From positions 11,906,501-11,970,500 of the forward strand of contig OZ017799.1 in NCBI GenBank assembly GCA_963969395.1: DNA of 64,000 nt. Direction: 5' to 3'. The notes beneath the pieces were generated by a model. It was given only the letters and a program-made list of their open reading frames with translations, did no database searches and was not told where the DNA came from. Below are positions 26,570 to 37,600 of this stretch, piece after piece. The position numbers and the translations under genes are program-made. Source of the stretch: Pseudoscleropodium purum (Eukaryota; Streptophyta; Bryopsida; Hypnales; Brachytheciaceae). How positions within the stretch are numbered: the stretch's first letter is position 1; the number at the start of each line of letters is the position of its first letter.

Positions 26570-28875
26570 CTTTGTTGTCTCTATTACAATTCAAGAGACA
26601 TATGTAAAAAAGAAAAAAGTACAAAGAAGTTTAATCTGTTGTTGATATTAAGATTCAAAAAGTATATATAAGACAAAAACAAGCATGAGGAGTGCTTGCA
26701 ACATACAATAAGTATTAACTACGTATTTTTAAAGTTCCTTAAATAAAAAAGTTTAATTCTTTTGAACCTTGAATTGTGAAATGATAGCTTTGATATTCAC
26801 ATTTAATCACTTTGCAATAAATTTTAAATTTTAATATTCTCTAAGTAATGGCTATGTCATCAGCAAAAAACTTAAAAAACATCAAGGTATAAATCTATTT
26901 TTTGAAATATTTTCCTATGTCTATAGCTCTATTTTTTCATATATTCTTAGTTCAATTGTTCTTCAAATGAATTCCAAGAAATTGAAAGGATAAAATAACC
27001 TTCATTAGATGCCTCTTGTAGTTTTAGGTTAAAAAAATATCTCCAAAGTTATATTGAGGAGTTTACAAAAACACTTTTGAAATTTACACAAAGTGACTCA
27101 TTATTTATTTTTTTTGCAAAAGTTTAGTCAAAGTTTATAAATTTGATCCAATCTTTTATGCACTATATATATATCAAGCATAAAAGACATTAATAGTAAT
27201 CTATATTAGTTATAAATTTGTTTATTTTGTGTTTTTCCTAGAGGGATAGTGGCCCTTTGAAAAATATTTTTCATCAATGAAAAATTGATAATTGATTAAT
27301 TCTTCTACCTCTCTTTTGAAAATAGAAATAAAATTGGAGGAATATGCAACATGTTAAAGATTCTTATAGAGGTATTAAGAATGTATCATTATATGAAGCA
27401 TTATAGCATTGTAACAATCAATAGTGTTGTATATAGAAGTAACATAAAAATGTGCTTGGATCTTTGTAAGTCAAAAATTAATCTAGACCCTATTTCCATA
27501 TGCTAATTGAAATTCATTTATAACATTAGTATAAAGCTTCTTTTGAAATATAAGAATGTCATTGTAACATAGTTGACACTTTCAATGTTTTTTCAAATGA
27601 ATAGATGGATAGGTACATATTTAAATTTCATTGTTAAAAATCACCTTCCTTTGACTCTTTCTAACCCCTTTAAGGATGTTGAGGTTTCAAAGTGGATAAT
27701 GAATGAAAGATTACTATGGAAATGAAAAATGCATCTATTGGTCAAAAAATCACATCATGTTTTATAAAGTACTTTGATGATAGGTCTTATAATTACAAGG
27801 TTAATCATCAATCCATCCCTTTTCAGTATACTTTCTTCTCTACTTTCATCCTCCATTCCATCTTTTTGCCATGTCTAGCCTTTCCTTCATATAGAGAAGA
27901 TTGTTGGTTTTAATTTGTACAAGTAGATGATACATATGCATTGCAATGCTAGGTTAGGCAACTCTTCAAAGCTTGAAAATGATCATAATTGCTTTCTTTC
28001 ATTGTTGCTATAGAGGGAGACCTAATTGCACTTACTCCTTACAACTCCTCATAGCTAGCAATGTTAGAAATTGAGAAGTTATGTTGAGTTTCTAATAGTA
28101 CATTCCTCAAAAAAATTCTCTTTAAGAGACATGTTAGCAAAAAAAATATTTTCTTTCAAACAATGCAAAGAAATGTCAATTGACATTACAAAACATGATA
28201 CAAATCAATAATAAAAAAAAAAAAAAGGCATTTGATTTTAAATTTCAAACCAAAGGTAATAATCTTCTATTTTTCATGTTCTTTTACAACTCAAAATTCC
28301 TTTATCAATTCATATCCTGCATACTAATCTTACACAAAGATACTCATATAGATTAATATATACATCTCATGTCTCAAATTGAAGCCTAGAATAGAATTGA
28401 TTTTTTTAATGAGATTCCACATCAAAACAATTCTCTTACAAATGACAATACTTACTAGGATAACTAGAATCTTTTGCCAAAGCTAATTTAGGAGTAGCCC
28501 GACTAAAATACCATGCTTCAAATATACTCTTCTACTCACATTCAAAGCCTATTGTCTCAAAAAACTCTCTTACCAAAGTTGTACGCATGTCACCATCCTC
28601 ATCGTTCATTTGTTATTTCAAAAGTGTCCTCATGAGCCATTGGTCTATCATGTTGCTCTTGTCACCTTTATCATTTGGATGAAGACTAGGGCAAAAAAAC
28701 CTGGGTGAACTGAACCATAATTTTGCCATTGTGGATGAGGTCATTAGGTGAAGGACTTCCATGGCAAACACGTTTGCTAACCCTAAACTTAATTCCTTGT
28801 TTTGTAGTGCCTATTTGTAATCTTTTTGATTTTCAAAATGATTATGTGTGAAAAAATGTAGACTATATATAAACT
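26570..28875. other. Gene-free AT-rich stretch
   Basis: No convincing coding frame, RNA gene or repeat structure was seen. A poly-A run occurs near 28210. Confidence 0.45.
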
Positions 28876-28879
28876 TATA

Positions 28880-29094
28880 CTCCCTTTGTCCTTGAAATAA
28901 TTGTCCACTTTGAATGTCATGTTTTTTTAAGGCTAATTTATTTAGGTTGCAATGAACACATACAACATTCTTCATTGATTCTAGTGATATAAATTTGGGA
29001 ACTTTCTTAATTATGTTTTTCACAACATAATCAATGAAATGAGCTCAAAGAAATACCAACAAAATTGTGGACAATCTTTTCAGGACGGAGGGAG
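28880..29094. mobile_element. Stowaway (Tc1/mariner) MITE, 215 bp
   Basis: The left end reads CTCCCTTTGTCC and the right end GGACGGAGGGAG, matching the classic Stowaway terminus CTCCCTCCGT. TA lies directly outside both ends (28878-28879 and 29095-29096). Subterminal ATTGTCCAC also appears inverted near the right end (GTGGACAAT). A 70-codon frame inside it is incidental. The element sits about 200 bp upstream of the GC-normal region that leads into the ADP-glucose phosphorylase gene. Confidence 0.88.
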
Positions 29095-29306
29095 TATATG
29101 TCATGTGTAAAGTGACTCTTTCAATGGATGTACCATTTTTTATTTCCTTCATTTGTGTGAACAATAAAAAAACTTAATTTTGTCTTTCACAAGCCATGCC
29201 TTGCTTCAAAACTACGAGACAAATGCTTTTCATTTGTTGTTTGGAAGATGCAAATTCCAGCCCTAAGTCACGGTTAGTGCGCTTGCTCTTCCTTCCTTCT
29301 TTCCAG

Positions 29307-29780
29307 GCGTCAGAACTTCCTGTTTTGGATGCATATTCGAATTCCAAGGTATACCGCAATTCGGTTGCCTTGCCATCGCTGAGTAGACAGCGCCTCTCCG
29401 TCACGCACAATTCTAAGCTTGCTGCTTGTTTCTTTCTTGGTTTCTTCAAAAACGCGTTTCAAGTGCAAGAACTAATCATAGGAAACAAAACTGCGGAACT
29501 TTCTTGAATGTATAGTAGTACTGCTATTTGTTTTGATTCCGTACAAGATTTCTTCCGAGAGAAGAGTCTTCCAACTACTACAGAATGTTTTGACTTCAAT
29601 ATATGTATATGTAATTTTTTTGTCTGATTTCATTTTTTTTCCTGTTTTTCAGGCGGAACACCCAGTACGACGAAGCTGCGCCGTGATGCGTCGTTCAGTT
29701 TGCAGAAAGATCCTTGGATGCACGCGCTGGTCGAGCGGTCCCACGCCGGGAGAATAGGCAATAGGTGCCACTTACTATAG
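29307..29780 (+). CDS. Candidate last two exons of an unidentified small gene
   Basis: Exon-like 29307-29348 follows a CTTTCCAG acceptor and ends at an AAG|GTATAC donor. Exon-like 29653-29780 follows a TTTTTCAG acceptor. Joined, one frame reads ...TSCFGCIFEFQ and continues with GTPSTTKLRRDASFSLQKDP, WMHALVERSHAGRIGN and a TAG at 29778-29780. The second exon is basic and has no low-complexity bias, so it looks like real protein. I do not recognise the family, and the 5' exons are not visible. It could also be a non-coding leader of the downstream gene. Confidence 0.33.
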
Positions 29781-30179
29781 GTTTGGAGGTGAAGTGAAAT
29801 ATTCATCAAGTTTGGTTATTAGTGGAGTGCGTGTCTGTATTGGTCGAAGGTTTTGATTGACTCGGCGGAGCAGAGGGAGTAGTGTCGCTGGCTTCCGCAG
29901 GAGCGGAGAGACGAAGTTTCTTGAAAAAGTGTCGCTGCATGGATTTTTGACTCTACGCACGTTTGGGACACGACACGACACGATACGACAAGTGGCGCAT
30001 TTCTTGTTGTGTAAGAAAGCCAGAGGAGTGCCGTGGATGGACTGCACTTTTTAGTTTGGACTTTGGAAGTTGCATTTTCGTCGTCTGCAGTTGCATTTTC
30101 GTGGTGAGAGTAGCGAGAGACGGGAGGTCGTAACTCCAGTAGAGGTGGGAGGGACACTGGCGAGCAACCGCACGTTTGT

Positions 30180-30645
30180 TTGAAAGCATTTCTAGAGGTT
30201 GTCTTTGGAGTTTTAATTCGTCAATTTCTTGCTCATGTGCGTGGTCAAGAAAGCGCGAGATTGAGCTTCGGAGTCGGCAGTTCTATTGAGAGGCATGTAT
30301 TTCAGTATCTTAGATTCAAGAAAATAGAGCAATTGTTGTTGCATCTCACTGCCTCATCGGTATTGCTAAGGCGTGATTCTCTGAGGTTGAATCGTATTGG
30401 ACGGAGATCTTTTTGAATAGTTGAAAGCGGTTTTAGAGTTTGTTCTTCTGTAGTTGCATTCGTCAATTTTTTGCACATCGATTTTGCGCAAAAGAAAGAT
30501 CGAGATTGAGGTACTCTGGATCTGCGATTTTAAGAAACTTCGAGTAATTGTCAACGCTAGAGTCACTGCCCCATCGATACTGCTAGAGCGAAATTCTCTG
30601 AGGTTCGATCACATTTGGCGTTTTTCATTTAGGGTGGAATCTTTA
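30180..30645 (+). repeat. Diverged tandem duplication (~241-bp unit) upstream of the phosphorylase gene
   Basis: 30180-30420 and 30421-30645 align along their length. Both start TTGAAAGC. They share TTCGTCAATTT plus TTGC early, and ATTCTCTGAGGTT near the end. The block ends about 50 bp before the ATG of the ADP-glucose phosphorylase gene, so it is probably promoter or 5' leader sequence. A smaller duplication of GTTGCATTTTCGT sits just upstream (about 30068-30103). Confidence 0.7.
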
Positions 30646-30693
30646 CGAGCTCTGTGGTTTATTATTCCGTCCCACACCGTATAGTGGTTGGCT

Positions 30694-32436
30694 ATGGCGG
30701 AGCTTAGGCATGACCAACTCCGTCAGCGATGGATTGCTATTTCAGACAAACGCGGAAAGCGCCCTTCGGATTTCCAGATTTCGGAAAGCCGGCGCTTTGA
30801 CAGGCCAAACCCCGGTCCGTGTGCGTTTTGTCCCGGGTTTGAACTCGTGAATGGGCACGAGACTTTGGCAATTCGAGACAGTGACCAAGACGATGCTCCC
30901 GACTGGCGAGTCCGCGTAATTATGAACAAGTATCCTGCTGTGTCCATGGACTTCCAAGATTTGCAACCGACGGGAGAGGGGACAGTGTATGACGAATGCC
31001 GACTACCAGGTTTTGGGAGCCATGAAGTTGTCATCGAAACACCCAGCCATGATCTGACGTTACCAGAGCTTCCAGTTACTCATGTAGCCGAGGTACGTCA
31101 ATCAAGCCATGCTGATCCTTGCTACGAAACCAGGCCATGATTCAGTTTTCACTGTGTTGTATATTTGATAGGTATGAAGCCTGCCGACACTGGTTTCCAG
31201 AATGGCACGCACATTGAATGACATTGAATGGCGGGAGAATTACGGTGGAGGATTTCGTATCTCCTCAATAGTGCTAGGTCATTGAAGTTGATGCGCAAGT
31301 CTGTTGTAGTGCAGGTGTTAAAATCGTATCAATCCCGGATAAACTTCTTCCAAAGCGACTCAAGGTTCAAATTTTGTCAGGTATTCTTATCAAATTGTCT
31401 TCTATTTCTCTATTTCTGATCAAGGAATCACTCGATTATCCTCTTTACTAGAACCTGAGGAGTGTTGGGTGGCAACATAATTTCGAATGAGGATTGATAC
31501 ATTTAGTGCCTGCAGCCTCGAATAGGACAATATTCTGCGTCCTTAGATGGTTGCATTCTAACAAGTTTGTGTTGTTTGACCTGACACATCTTGATGAGTG
31601 CGTTCTGGCAGGTGTTTAAAAACAGGGGTAATAGAGCAGGGGCGTCGATGACGCATTCACATAGTCAAATAATTACACTTCCAGTCGTAACCCACAACAA
31701 AATATCTGAACTCCGAGGTGCGGAGGACTACTACAACAAATATAAGCATTGCCTGTTGTGTCATGTTGTACAACATGATACACAATCACAACGTAGCCGT
31801 CTGATCGACGAGGATGAACATTTCATCGCCATTGCTCCATACGCACCAATGTTCCCTTACGAGACTTGGTTGGTGCCCAAGCGCCATTCCTCAAACTACG
31901 AATCGATCGGGGAAGCCGAGGTAAACACACTCTTCTGAAAAGAATACGAGTGGTTTGATTTGTTATGGAAAACTGAAGCACTGCACTGCAAGACCTCATC
32001 ATCATAGTAATACTTTGAGAAGCGGTTAATGCACTGTCATCCTTTACATGCGTTGCTATGTGGTTTTGTAATTTTAAACATTCCTTCAAATCATGCCTCG
32101 AAACTGCGTAATCGTTGTCAGTGTGTGTCTTGTCGATGGCTGCTATTAACGATGTGGTGATTTTAATTACAGATTCAATCTATGGCTCGAATGCTGAAGT
32201 TGACATTACAGAAAATGGATCTGGGCTTTGGATATCCACCGTACAACTACACGCTTCAGACAGCTCCGCTAGGAGAGGGGTACATGAACTCTACTCACTA
32301 TCATTGGTACCTTGACATCGTCCCTCATCTGGCAACTCCCGGGGGATTTGAATTGGGTAGCGGTTGCTATATTAATTCCGTATCTCCTGAGACAGCTGCC
32401 GAATATCTCCGCAATCTTGAAATTGAACCAAAGTGA
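30694..32436 (+). CDS. ADP-glucose phosphorylase (GalT-like, HIT superfamily)
   Basis: The four coding exons are 30694-31092, 31315-31380, 31612-31920 and 32173-32436. All introns are GT-AG and phase 0, and the product is 345 residues, close to the roughly 350 of the Arabidopsis At5g18200-type enzyme. Exon 2 encodes only 22 residues, starting VLKSYQSRINFF, and is easily missed; it completes the protein. Visible hallmarks are a C43-x2-C46 zinc pair (CAFC), the nucleotidyltransferase motif HSHSQ (His170, His172, Gln174), a second pair Cys202/Cys205 (CLLC) and the THYHWYLDIVPH segment near residue 300. By analogy with GalT, His172 is the expected nucleophile. The family transfers adenylyl from ADP-glucose to phosphate, giving glucose-1-phosphate and ADP. 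It resembles galactose-1-phosphate uridylyltransferase, but the ADP-glucose phosphorylase reading fits better because of similarity along the whole length. No signal or transit peptide is obvious. The coding sequence looks intact. Confidence 0.92.
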
Positions 32437-32811
32437 GCAAATTACGGGCGCTGTTTCACTCATTACGATATTCTTCATACGTAGTTGAGGCAGTGAGATA
32501 AAACATCTACTGAATTGCAGTAGAAGTGGTACCAAATATCTCAAGACTAGTTACTGGTACATTACAGGAAATTAAATAATCTGTCACTGCTCAATTTAAG
32601 TGAGCACATCGGCAGAGAATAACAATTGCGCACATATTTTATTTCCACACATTATGTACAGTCATGCATCTGGAAGGTACGTTAAACTATCTTTCAGACT
32701 CTTTCATTCAATATATTTTCCAATTGGGGTAATCAATAAGTCGGGTTACAAAATAAAATGACATCTGAGGATTTGCAGAAAGGCTGGAGATTTTGAATCA
32801 AGTTTATGATC

Positions 32812-32886
32812 CAACAGAATACCAAAGGGCTCACAGCAAATGAATCCAACAGAATACCAAATGGCTCACAGCAGATGAATCCAACA
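32812..32886. repeat. 33-bp direct repeat, two copies
   Basis: ATCCAACAGAATACCAAA followed by GGCTCACAGCA recurs after 33 bp (start of the unit at about 32812 and 32845), with a third partial ATCCAACA at 32878. The period is a multiple of three, but I recognise no protein on either strand. The repeat lies in the 3' region of the phosphorylase gene. Confidence 0.7.
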
Positions 32887-33005
32887 TGGAGCAGTGTACT
32901 GAAATCAACTCCCAAGAGACTGAATCCATGTTCTATGTTTGTCCACAGTAACTATTTTCTTATCAACAAATACTTCATTTGCACAAATCGCAGAATGGCG
33001 GTTTA

Positions 33006-33079
33006 TGGTGCATTTGGGAAGGACATAGAGCGACCGCCCAGCACTGCCTCGTTCCCGGGTCTTGAGAATACAATCTGCA
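33006..33079 (-). other. Possible terminal exon on the minus strand, unidentified
   Basis: Read on the minus strand, a pyrimidine-rich acceptor-like sequence ending TTGCAG precedes a 23-codon frame, IVFSRPGNEAVLGGRSMSFP, then NAP and a stop. Composition is GC-normal. It would be the 3' end of a gene coming from the right, convergent with the phosphorylase gene, but I see no upstream exons. This is weak evidence. Confidence 0.2.
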
Positions 33080-33219
33080 ACACGGTCAAGAACAGTTGCA
33101 GCCCCAAATTAAAAACATCCGTTCACATGTTTCCAATCGATTCTGCCTTCCATTCAATATTGAATGTAAGGACAGGACTCCTTTTGAGAATAATACCAAC
33201 TAGGTAGAAATGCCAATGC

Positions 33220-34220
33220 CCATTCATTCAAGCTCGTGTGTATAACGGTAGATGGAGTCAAAATCACAAATAGGTGTTATTTTTCCTATTTTTTCTGTTT
33301 AGATAAATAGAAATTAGTAATATTCAAAAATTAAAATTTAAAGAGTTTTTGTACTTTTATTAGTTTTCAAAGTTAAGACTAGAAGAAATTTCAAATTGTT
33401 CAATAGGTGCAACGTTGTCCTATCAAACACCACACGCCATTTAGTAGATCCTTTGTCCAAAATATCCAAGGATATACCTAAAATTTATAAGACTATTTAC
33501 AAGCATGTTTAACATACTAAAAACATGTTCAACACCACCATTTGATAAACATGTCTAACAAGATAGCCTTGGGTGCATGTTTGAAACACCTCGAATAAGA
33601 CCCCCAACCTTTCACTAAAAACTTGTTATTTATAACCATAAAGCGCCATTTGTAAAGTAGGAGTCATTCAAAGCAAATGGCTTGAGGTCATAATGGTGAG
33701 ACTTCAATGGACATTTATTTGAAAGAAATGGAAGACGAACAATAAAGGATATACTTGGACTAAATTTGGACAAACCAAGAGCATTTTACATGAAAAGACA
33801 TTGGCATTGATTTGGTTGGCTTGGATTCTCATGTATTCAAATTGAGCCTAATTTTGAAGAATAAGATGCCCAGGACTTTGGAATGTTATGAGTGAATGGC
33901 TACTTTAAGATTAGTAAAACAAACATTAAGAACAAATTGAGATGTACATGTAGAACTCCAAGAGTACAACTCTTGAATCCAGCAATACAGTAACCAATGA
34001 ATTTCTCACCAAACCCCAATTTCAAGATTTCACTGTAATCATTTCCACAATGCTATTTTGGTTAGAAAATTGTTTTGAAACATCAAGAAACTAACTTTTT
34101 CTATTAGTGAAGATGCAAAATTAGTAGCACCAACAAAATAAATGTCATAAAAGCAATTGGTAGACATTACTAAGGTACAATAATATTTCAACTTCCACTA
34201 ATTTAAAATAGTGTAGTATT
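33220..34220. other. Gene-free AT-rich stretch
   Basis: No credible gene or repeat was recognised. Confidence 0.45.
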
Positions 34221-34223
34221 AAT

Positions 34224-34496
34224 CATGGTTGTCATAACGGGCGAGTTAGGGTCATTGGATTGGACGGACGGTCCGGACGGCTTTAATTTTGTAACTTGTG
34301 CAATTTTGTGTAATGACACGTCACCTCGTCCGCGCCCTGATGATCTTGTCCGCGCCCAACATGTTCTTTAATCCACATGGCATCCACATGGCCTATTTTT
34401 CCGTTATCAGAAAGTCAACTATGTGTTGACTGTATCGGACGGGCGGGACCTCTAACGGACGGGCGAACCAGACGTCTGTCCACTATGACAACCATG
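34224..34496. mobile_element. 273-bp CGGAC-rich MITE, probably hAT-derived
   Basis: The ends are inverted repeats: CATGGTTGTCATA at the left and TATGACAACCATG at the right. The interior near each end is studded with CGGAC/GTCCG motifs (GGACGGACGG, TCCGCGCCC, GGACGGGCGGG) in otherwise AT-rich DNA. The same combination marks the left edge of the hAT element at about 51908 and the right edge of the kinase-bearing segment at 61087. I read it as a deletion derivative of that family. I found no convincing 8-bp target duplication. Confidence 0.75.
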
Positions 34497-34604
34497 CCTG
34501 GTCTCCCGCACTTGTAATTGCAACAGTGTTCCAAGTAGCCAAGCAATAGTGAAAGTTGTTAAAGTTTCAAGTTAAAGTTAACTTGAGCTGAAGAGATAGC
34601 TTAA

Positions 34605-35517
34605 CCCCTAATTGACCAAAGTGCATTTTTTGGCAACATAACTTTTTTGGGTAGGTGCATGTGAGCGGAGATTCCCATATTTTTGACCCAAATTTTAAGA
34701 GAAGGTAGGAATGAGGAATATCTTTCATGTGCACTAAAATTTAGGACATTTGAAAATACAAGTCAAAAGTTATGGCCTAATATGTAGTTTGTTTCTCAAC
34801 TCGGGCAGTTTGGGCAGATTTGAAAAAAATACTTTTTCAAAATTACTTTTCCAGATTTATATATACATAGAAAGCTTTGAATCATTCCATTTTGATCAAT
34901 GAGTCAAAAGTTATGAGATGTTTTAATATGTGGGTAGTTATGGATTCTCTACTCCAAAATAAACTTTGAAGTTCTTTATTGAACTCAATTTTCAATATTT
35001 TTGGAAATTAATTAAAAAATTAGGTGAAGATTGTTTATTACAATATTACAACCTTGGATATTGAAATTTTTTAATTCTATATCTACATTATTAACAATTT
35101 AGTATTTTGATTCATTCTTTACTTCTTTCTACTTATTATTTTTTTCCTATATGTTGTACAATTCCAAGTGATCTGAAATTTTTCAAGCATGTAGCCAACT
35201 TGCCTTGAAAAATGAATCCAAAGAATTGCAACTATTTTGGACATTTTTTCATAAAAATGTGACCTTGTGAAGTGTAGCTGATCGATTTTTTTTGCAGGGT
35301 TTAGGGTAAAGCTTTATGTCAATTGAAATGCTAATATCTTGCAATCTATATAGTAGAAATTTATGAAATTTTGTCCACATCTTTTCAAATTATCATACTA
35401 CAAGATCCTATAGTTGAATGTGTCCAAAAAAATTTTAAATTTTTTTTGGATACTTGGTCCTAAAAATGGCAGTTTTGGAGAGATTTTGGTGAAAACATAG
35501 TCAAAGAACTTTAGGGA
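34605..35517. mobile_element. TTAA-flanked piggyBac-like MITE, copy 4
   Basis: Exact TTAA lies on both sides (34601-34604 and 35518-35521). The left end is CCCCTAATTGACCAAAG and the right end CTTTAGGGA. At 913 bp, with no nested insert and no expanded microsatellite, it is the best reference copy for this family in the window. It is non-coding. Confidence 0.87.
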
Positions 35518-35529
35518 TTAACCTCATGA

Positions 35530-36655
35530 AAACTAAAGTTTTAAAATGCTAGATTGAGGATATTATTCCCAATTTGCTTCTATTGCTATGTTACACATCC
35601 CCTTGTTGTTCAACCTTAACAACATTTTTCCATGAATCAATTGCATCCTTATAAGGGAAATTGTCTACTGAAAAAGAATTTTTGGTTAAACATACGGATA
35701 ACAAGAGGAAGATGTTTATCTAACCTATTCTTCTAGCACAACTTGAAGAATTTGAGGGTGGAAGAGCATTTTTCATCCTTCACCAAGCCAAAAACTATAC
35801 AACAGTCAATTTCTACAACTTTAAAATACTTTGAAATTAGTTTCAATGAATGCCGCGATTGGATAAGCTAATGCGAGAGTTTTACGATGGCATTCAATTG
35901 GAAAGGTGGCCCTGCACACTACTTTGGAGTTAGCCCACATAGTGATTTTAAACAAGCCAGCTTGACTGTCCAAATTGGAAGTCTACAACATCTCGGGCAC
36001 AATGTACCCCTTATCCCCATTGGAGAAAGCTTGTCCCTTGTTCAACACCTTTGCTGTAGCATAAAAATGCTTCAACACTACCATGTGATGACATAAGTTT
36101 TTCTTTGCCCCATCTTGGCACTGATACTATGGGTATATTATACCAAATGCATCGAGAAGGTCCTGCTGTGGGACCCTCTAATCTAGTTTGTCAGACAACA
36201 ATTGAGCTATCTCTGCAGTACACAATACCAAGTACCAACACAAGCACCATTAGTGTTAACTTCAAGCAAGTACTAAAACTATGAATTGAGTAAGAAATGA
36301 CATGAGCAAAAAAATTGGAAAGACAAAATTTACGTGAGAACTACTGCTTGATGTTGTCCTAGATTTGGTTGAATTTCTTGTGCATAACAAATAAGTGGTT
36401 CCCTGATTGCTTGTCATGGCATCTTGCATACACATGGGTGTATTCAACATTGTACTGAAATTAAAAAATCAAATGGCACAAACCGGTGTCTCCATGAATT
36501 GGCTGCCACTACAAAGGGACCTCAACACAAGAAAGTGAAAAGAGTTCATTATAATGGTGAAAATCAACCTTACTATATGTTGTGGTTCGGTCAAGAAACA
36601 TCCAAGCCAAATTGCTTTGGCAAAGCTTTACAGCTTGAAAGAAATTACATATCAA
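35530..36655. other. Unassigned stretch, possibly transposon-derived
   Basis: Frames at 35887-36096 and 36424-36714 (plus strand, 69 and 96 codons) are not recognised. Because the transposase relic at 36660-37600 abuts this region, these may be shadows or remains of the same element. Confidence 0.3.
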
Positions 36656-36659
36656 AATA

Positions 36660-37600
36660 TCACGTGCCTACGATAGCTTTATTAAGGGATGGACGATATT
36701 TACTAGCGGAGTGAAAACAGAGTGATAGAAGAACCTCAATGTCAAACAACAAATCAAAGTTATTGGAAGCTCTCGCTTGCAACTTCTTACCAAGAGTTGT
36801 TGTCATATCAATCCCCATTTTCATGTGAAGGATTTGGTATTCAAACAAGATCCTCATAGCAGGGTTTCTCATTGAGATCCAATGTATATCAACATTTCTT
36901 ACCATTTTGTTACCTTTAGTTTTCATGAAATCAACCAACCTTTGCAATTCAACATGATGCTTGTTGCTACAGCAGAAGTATGCGAAAATGGACTAGAACA
37001 ACCCCTTGAGCCATTGGGAATTTTGACATAGTTTCAACAAGATTTATATGATGACTCACACAACTTGCCCCAACAAAGAAGGGAGCCCATTTCTCACGAA
37101 TCTAGGTTGTTACTCCCTTCTTCAATCTTGAAAGGTGGAGACTCCGTCGACACCAAAGCGGACTAGTTTGGATGCAATTTCCTCACAACACAGGCTCCCC
37201 TCTCCTATCAAATACTACTAAAAAATTCAGTTTTTTTGTTGTTTTGGTTATGCTGATCCAATCAATTTTCTATTGATTTTGATAGAGGTTTATTGAAAAT
37301 TGACCAGATCAATGCGATCAAAACAATAGAAAAAATGGAATTTTCTATTAGTGAAAGCATGCATAATTACATTAGATAAATGATCCTCTGTCCTAATCTC
37401 AAAAACATAGGATAAGTGAAGAAGGTGTGGCAATTTTTCCCAACTGTCCATGATATAAACATGAACACCCATCCAAGATGTGTTGTCCATAATGGTGACT
37501 TCATTAGCACCAAATGAATTGATATAATACTAGTAGGTTGAACTCTCCTCAAAGCATGAAGGACACATCTATGTGTAGGCGCTTGATTACCCACCCTTGG
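36660..37600 (-). pseudogene. Degenerate transposase-like fragment (hAT-type RNase H fold, inferred)
   Basis: Read from right to left, recognisable pieces appear in shifting frames. First comes SSTY-YYINSFGANEV-type sequence near 37500. Then comes a stretch starting MDNTSWMGVHVYIMDSWEKL (37490 downward), then EEIASKLVRFGVDGVST (about 37200), then AYFCCSNKHHVELQRLVDFM and KGNKMVRNVDIHWISM (36990-36850). The arrangement of an early catalytic-type segment, a GADG/GVDG-like turn and a late WISM segment resembles plant zinc-finger/hAT-like transposase proteins that I have seen annotated as hypothetical. Multiple stops and frame changes show that it is dead. Confidence 0.5.
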
